From Dermatophagoides farinae (lineage: Eukaryota; Arthropoda; Arachnida; Sarcoptiformes; Pyroglyphidae): DNA of 64,000 nucleotides. The stretch lies in contig NC_134680.1 in NCBI RefSeq assembly GCF_024713945.1, forward strand, positions 5,701,501 through 5,765,500. The letters are read 5' to 3'. Below the pieces are notes generated by a model. That model saw only the letters and a list, made by a program, of their open reading frames with translations, did no database searches and was not told where the DNA came from. A program made the position numbers and the translations under genes. The stretch's first letter is position 1. Every line of letters starts with the position of its first letter. Positions 61,252 through 64,000 of this stretch are shown in pieces.

Positions 61252-62617
61252 ATGTTTAAAACATTACTAAAATTAACAATTAATAATTCATTATGGATTA
61301 AAAATCATTCTAAAACGATTATTAATCCATTATTATCGATACGTACATTGACATTTTCAGCTGAACATGATGAATTACGTAAAACATGTAATCGTATAAT
61401 TGAAAAAGATGTAAATCCATTTGTAGATGAATGGGAAGCTCGTGGTATGTTTCCAGCACATGAAGTGTTTAAAAAATTTGCTAATGCCGGATTATTTGGC
61501 ATAACTCGTGATCCAGGTGAGTAACTAAAAATAATGATGAAAATGAAAACATACTATTAATGGTGTTTCTGATTATTTTCAATCATAATATAAAGAATAT
61601 AATGGACAAGGATTGGATTATTCATTTTCGGTTGCATTTTTCGAAGAATTGGCCAATATAAATTGTGGTGGTATACCAACAGCATTGATGGTACATACAG
61701 ATATGGCCTTACCAGCTCTTGTTAATTATGGATCGGATGAATTAAAACGTGAATTTCTTGCACCATCATTAACCGGTGATTATGTTGCCTGTGTTGGTGT
61801 TTCCGAACCATCTGGTGGTTCCGATGTAGCTGCATTACGTTCGAATGCACGTCGTGATGGTGATGATTTAATCATAAATGGTAGTAAAATGTGGATCACA
61901 AATGGTGCCCAAGCCGATTGGATGTGCATGTTGGTCAATACAAGTCATGGACCGGTTCATAAAAATAAATCATTAGTATGTGTACCGTTGAAAAGTCCCG
62001 GTGTAACGGTGGCGAAAAAAATCAACAAAATCGGTTTACGTTGTTCAGATACGGCAGAAATTTATTTCGATAATGTTCGTGTTCCATATCGTAATATAAT
62101 CGGTGAAGAAGGGCTAGGATTTATGTATCAAATGTTGCAATTTCAAGATGAACGTATTTGTGCATCAATCAGTACGACAAGTGGTATGTTTCGCGCCATC
62201 CAAGAAACTATTGATTACTGTCGACAACGGATGACATTCGATCAGCCATTGATCAATAATCAATATATTCATTTTCGTTTAGCCGAATTACAGTCCGAAG
62301 TTGAATGTTTAAAATCGCTTAATTATCGTGCTGTCGATGAAATGATGAACGGTGAAAATGTAACGTATTTAGCATCTATTGCCAAACTAAAAGCTGGACG
62401 TCTTTCCCGCGAAGTTATTGATTCATGTCTGCAATATTACGGCGGCATGGGTTTCACTGAAGATTTACTTATTGGCCGTGCGTATCGAGATAATCGAGCC
62501 ATGTCAATTGCAGGTGGTACCGATGAAATTATGTTGGGCATCATTTGCAATCTTATGGGTATATTACCGAAAAAACAACGAAAAGCAGATGAAAAATTGC
62601 AAAAAAATGATGAATAA
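61252..62617 (+). CDS. acyl-CoA dehydrogenase, long-chain-type, mitochondrial
   Basis: Exons 61252..61516 and 61596..62617 give 428 aa with exact phase closure. Residues 1-32 form a Lys/Asn/Leu-rich mitochondrial presequence. ACAD hallmarks: VACVGVSEPSGGSDVAALRS (FAD/substrate loop), SKMWITNGAQADWMCML, IGLRCSDTAEIYFDNVRVPY, YYGGMGFTEDLLIGRAYRD and SIAGGTDEIMLGI. The catalytic-base position of short/medium-chain enzymes (E in YEGT) is Gly here, while Glu is present in the LQFQDERI segment, as in LCAD and isovaleryl-CoA dehydrogenase, so this belongs to that subgroup. It introduces the alpha-beta double bond of acyl-CoA in the matrix, with electrons passing to ETF. Chain length is not assigned. 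Confidence 0.92.
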
Positions 62618-62872
62618 ATAAAGATTTTATATGATTAAAAAAAATTAATCTTGAAAACCAAAATAATTTAATTTTGAATGAAAATTGTTCAAAGATAAAT
62701 AATTTTCGATCATCACATTTATGAATGGCCACATATTGAGAACATTTGCTAAACGGCTGGTGACAAAGCAAATTTTCATTTATTCATTTTTTTTACATCG
62801 AATCATAATTTGACAGTTTCGAATAATAATTTCAACAAAAATTATCATTATCATCCAAAAAATTATAATATC

Positions 62873-63365
62873 ATGGATAGAAATAATCTTCATGAACAAA
62901 TGATTCAATATGGCCATCATGCTAATAAGCATGAATTTGATCGACTTAAAAATCCTTTAAAATCTACATTTATTCATGGGTATGTTCATTCAATATCAAA
63001 TTGATTTTAAATTTAAAAAAATTCCATTCATATTTAGTCCATCATCGATTCGTCAATCGAATTATGGTGGCCATCCATTGGAACAAATGGAAAAAACACG
63101 TCTTGCACGTGAAGAATATCGTGATTTACAGATATTACGTTCTGTACAAGGAATTCAGGCACCACTTCGTCAATTAAGTGAACGTAAAGCAGCATCGAAT
63201 GTTGGCCGATTACCATTCCTTCGAAGTTCAAATCTAATGTCCGATGTATTATTGGGTCATGATGAGTTGATTATGCCGGAAAATATATTTGATCAACCGA
63301 ATGAATATTGTGAAGTTAATCTACCACCACATATGGTTATGGAACGAAAATTGAACATTTTGTAA
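62873..63365 (+). CDS. POMP: proteasome maturation protein (POMP/Ump1)
   Basis: Exons 62873..62979 and 63038..63365 give 144 aa (human 141) with exact phase closure. Conserved run: GGHPLEQMEKTRLAREEYRD, ILRSVQGIQAPLRQLSERKA, RLPFLRSSNLMSDVLLGHDE, then NLPPHMVMERKLNIL, matching human HPLELSEKNFQ...RLPFLSSSNLSLDVLRGNDE. It chaperones 20S proteasome assembly and is degraded as the first substrate. The first ATG in frame is MDRNNLHEQM; the N-terminus is divergent, as usual for the family. Confidence 0.93.
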
Positions 63366-63560
63366 TTTATGAATACAAAATTGATAATGAATGAATAAAA
63401 AAAGAATTTTGCTTTCTTTCAAACAAATAAAAAATTAATAAAAATTCTTATTGATAAAATTTTTTTTCGAAATGATTTATTCCATCATTTTAATATAACT
63501 ACACAAGCAAATCAATTCAAATTCGCTATTGATGACAATTCAATTCATTTTTTTTAATAA

Positions 63561-63695
63561 ATGGTTCGATTCGATTTTCAAATTCACCATCTCAATCCAA
63601 GTACGGATATATTCAATGATCGATGGGCAGTAAAATCACGGGTAATATCGTTGAATTTTTTTCTTTCTAAAATTTATCAAATACAAAATAATTGA
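63561..63695 (+). CDS. possible small ORF or exon
   Basis: 44 codons starting MVRFDFQIHHLNPSTDIFND. A GT donor (G|GTAATA) after codon 27 could make the first 81 bp an exon of a longer gene overlapping the next locus. The non-repetitive, codon-like first half is unlike the surrounding AT-rich spacer, but no partner exon or family is recognised. Confidence 0.25.
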   Translation: MVRFDFQIHHLNPSTDIFNDRWAVKSRVISLNFFLSKIYQIQNN

Positions 63696-63720
63696 TTAAT
63701 TTAAAAGTGATTCACATCAA

Positions 63721-64000
63721 TTAAACATTACCAATTTTTGGAAAATCTTTTTCATGTAAAAGTGCATAAGCAAAATAAGTATTATTCTTTTTACGGCCAA
63801 GTTGTCGACGAAAATCATAAAATTTATGACCAAAATATCCACCCGGTATTGCCGCTAATGTACCACGAAATAAACTGACAACATGGGGAAGATTTTTCAT
63901 TTGGCCAACAAAAACTGCAGCACCAGCAAATATAAATGCCGACAAACCAATAAATGTAACATGATCAAAACGAAGTTGTTGTTCACTTGGTCCATCGAAA
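63721..64000 (-). CDS. NDUFC2: probable NADH:ubiquinone oxidoreductase subunit C2 (partial)
   Basis: The minus-strand frame is open from the right edge to the stop at 63721, about 92 aa. It contains two hydrophobic segments (FIGLSAFIFAGAAVFVGQ and the FRGTLAAIPGGYFG region) and ends FAYALLHEKDFPKIGNV. The order NLPHV...GYFGHKFYDFRR... YALLHEKDFP parallels NDUFC2 (NLIRRRP...GYYLVKREDYLYAVRD...YMKLHPEDFP), an accessory subunit of complex I in the inner mitochondrial membrane. The N-terminus lies beyond the window. Confidence 0.65.
   Translation of the reverse strand, partial: FDGPSEQQLRFDHVTFIGLSAFIFAGAAVFVGQMKNLPHVVSLFRGTLAAIPGGYFGHKFYDFRRQLGRKKNNTYFAYALLHEKDFPKIGNV

Overview
The window is nuclear DNA from a small, AT-rich arthropod genome. 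The closest fit is an acariform (astigmatan) mite, judged from very short introns (about 45-130 bp), dense genes on both strands, abundant ATG/TGA/CAA/CA microsatellites and A/T homopolymers, and protein sequences that are clearly metazoan. The species assignment is inference. Most multi-exon models below close exactly: every exon length and phase adds up to an open frame with GT/AG borders.

1-9 kb: the start of a secreted peptide gene (runs off the left edge), a TATA-driven secreted Pro/Val/Gly/Tyr-rich protein, an acidic/basic low-complexity protein, and a large insulin-receptor-family tyrosine kinase whose ectodomain keeps a single L-domain-like block. 9-16 kb is a gene-poor, microsatellite-rich stretch. 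16-26 kb: a basic unknown protein, a ferritin with an altered ferroxidase centre, a UBF/UBTF-type HMG-box factor, a coiled-coil protein divergent from eIF2A, eIF2A, and a secreted/membrane protein with a Cys-rich ectodomain.

26.6-44.4 kb holds ordinary housekeeping genes (SLC4A11-like transporter, single C2H2 zinc-finger protein, CCT7, TEX264) between two repeat islands. Each island has an intron-bearing tRNA-Val(AAC) gene in a shared duplicated block, and beside it a topoisomerase-II-like fragment. The right-hand fragment is an open three-exon gene that lacks the ATPase region and has Cys in place of the catalytic Tyr.

44.5-52.5 kb: HEATR3-like protein, MRPS27, mitochondrial-type NADP isocitrate dehydrogenase, and a Cys-loop (anion-type) ligand-gated channel. 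53-60.9 kb is accessory: four short lineage-specific coiled-coil proteins (three with membrane segments, one or two with N-myristoylation-like starts) lie among a GC-richer repeat family built on the palindrome CGCGAGTACTCGCG, a LINE fossil, an inverted tandem-repeat structure and a decayed-looking gene. 61-64 kb returns to housekeeping: an LCAD-type acyl-CoA dehydrogenase, the proteasome maturation protein POMP, and a probable complex I NDUFC2 subunit running off the right edge.

Themes: translation and ribosome biogenesis (UBTF, eIF2A, HEATR3-like, MRPS27, tRNA-Val), proteostasis (CCT7, POMP, TEX264), mitochondrial metabolism (IDH2, ACAD, NDUFC2) and signalling or transport (InsR-like kinase, Cys-loop channel, SLC4). 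No bacterial operons, CRISPR arrays or phage genes are present.
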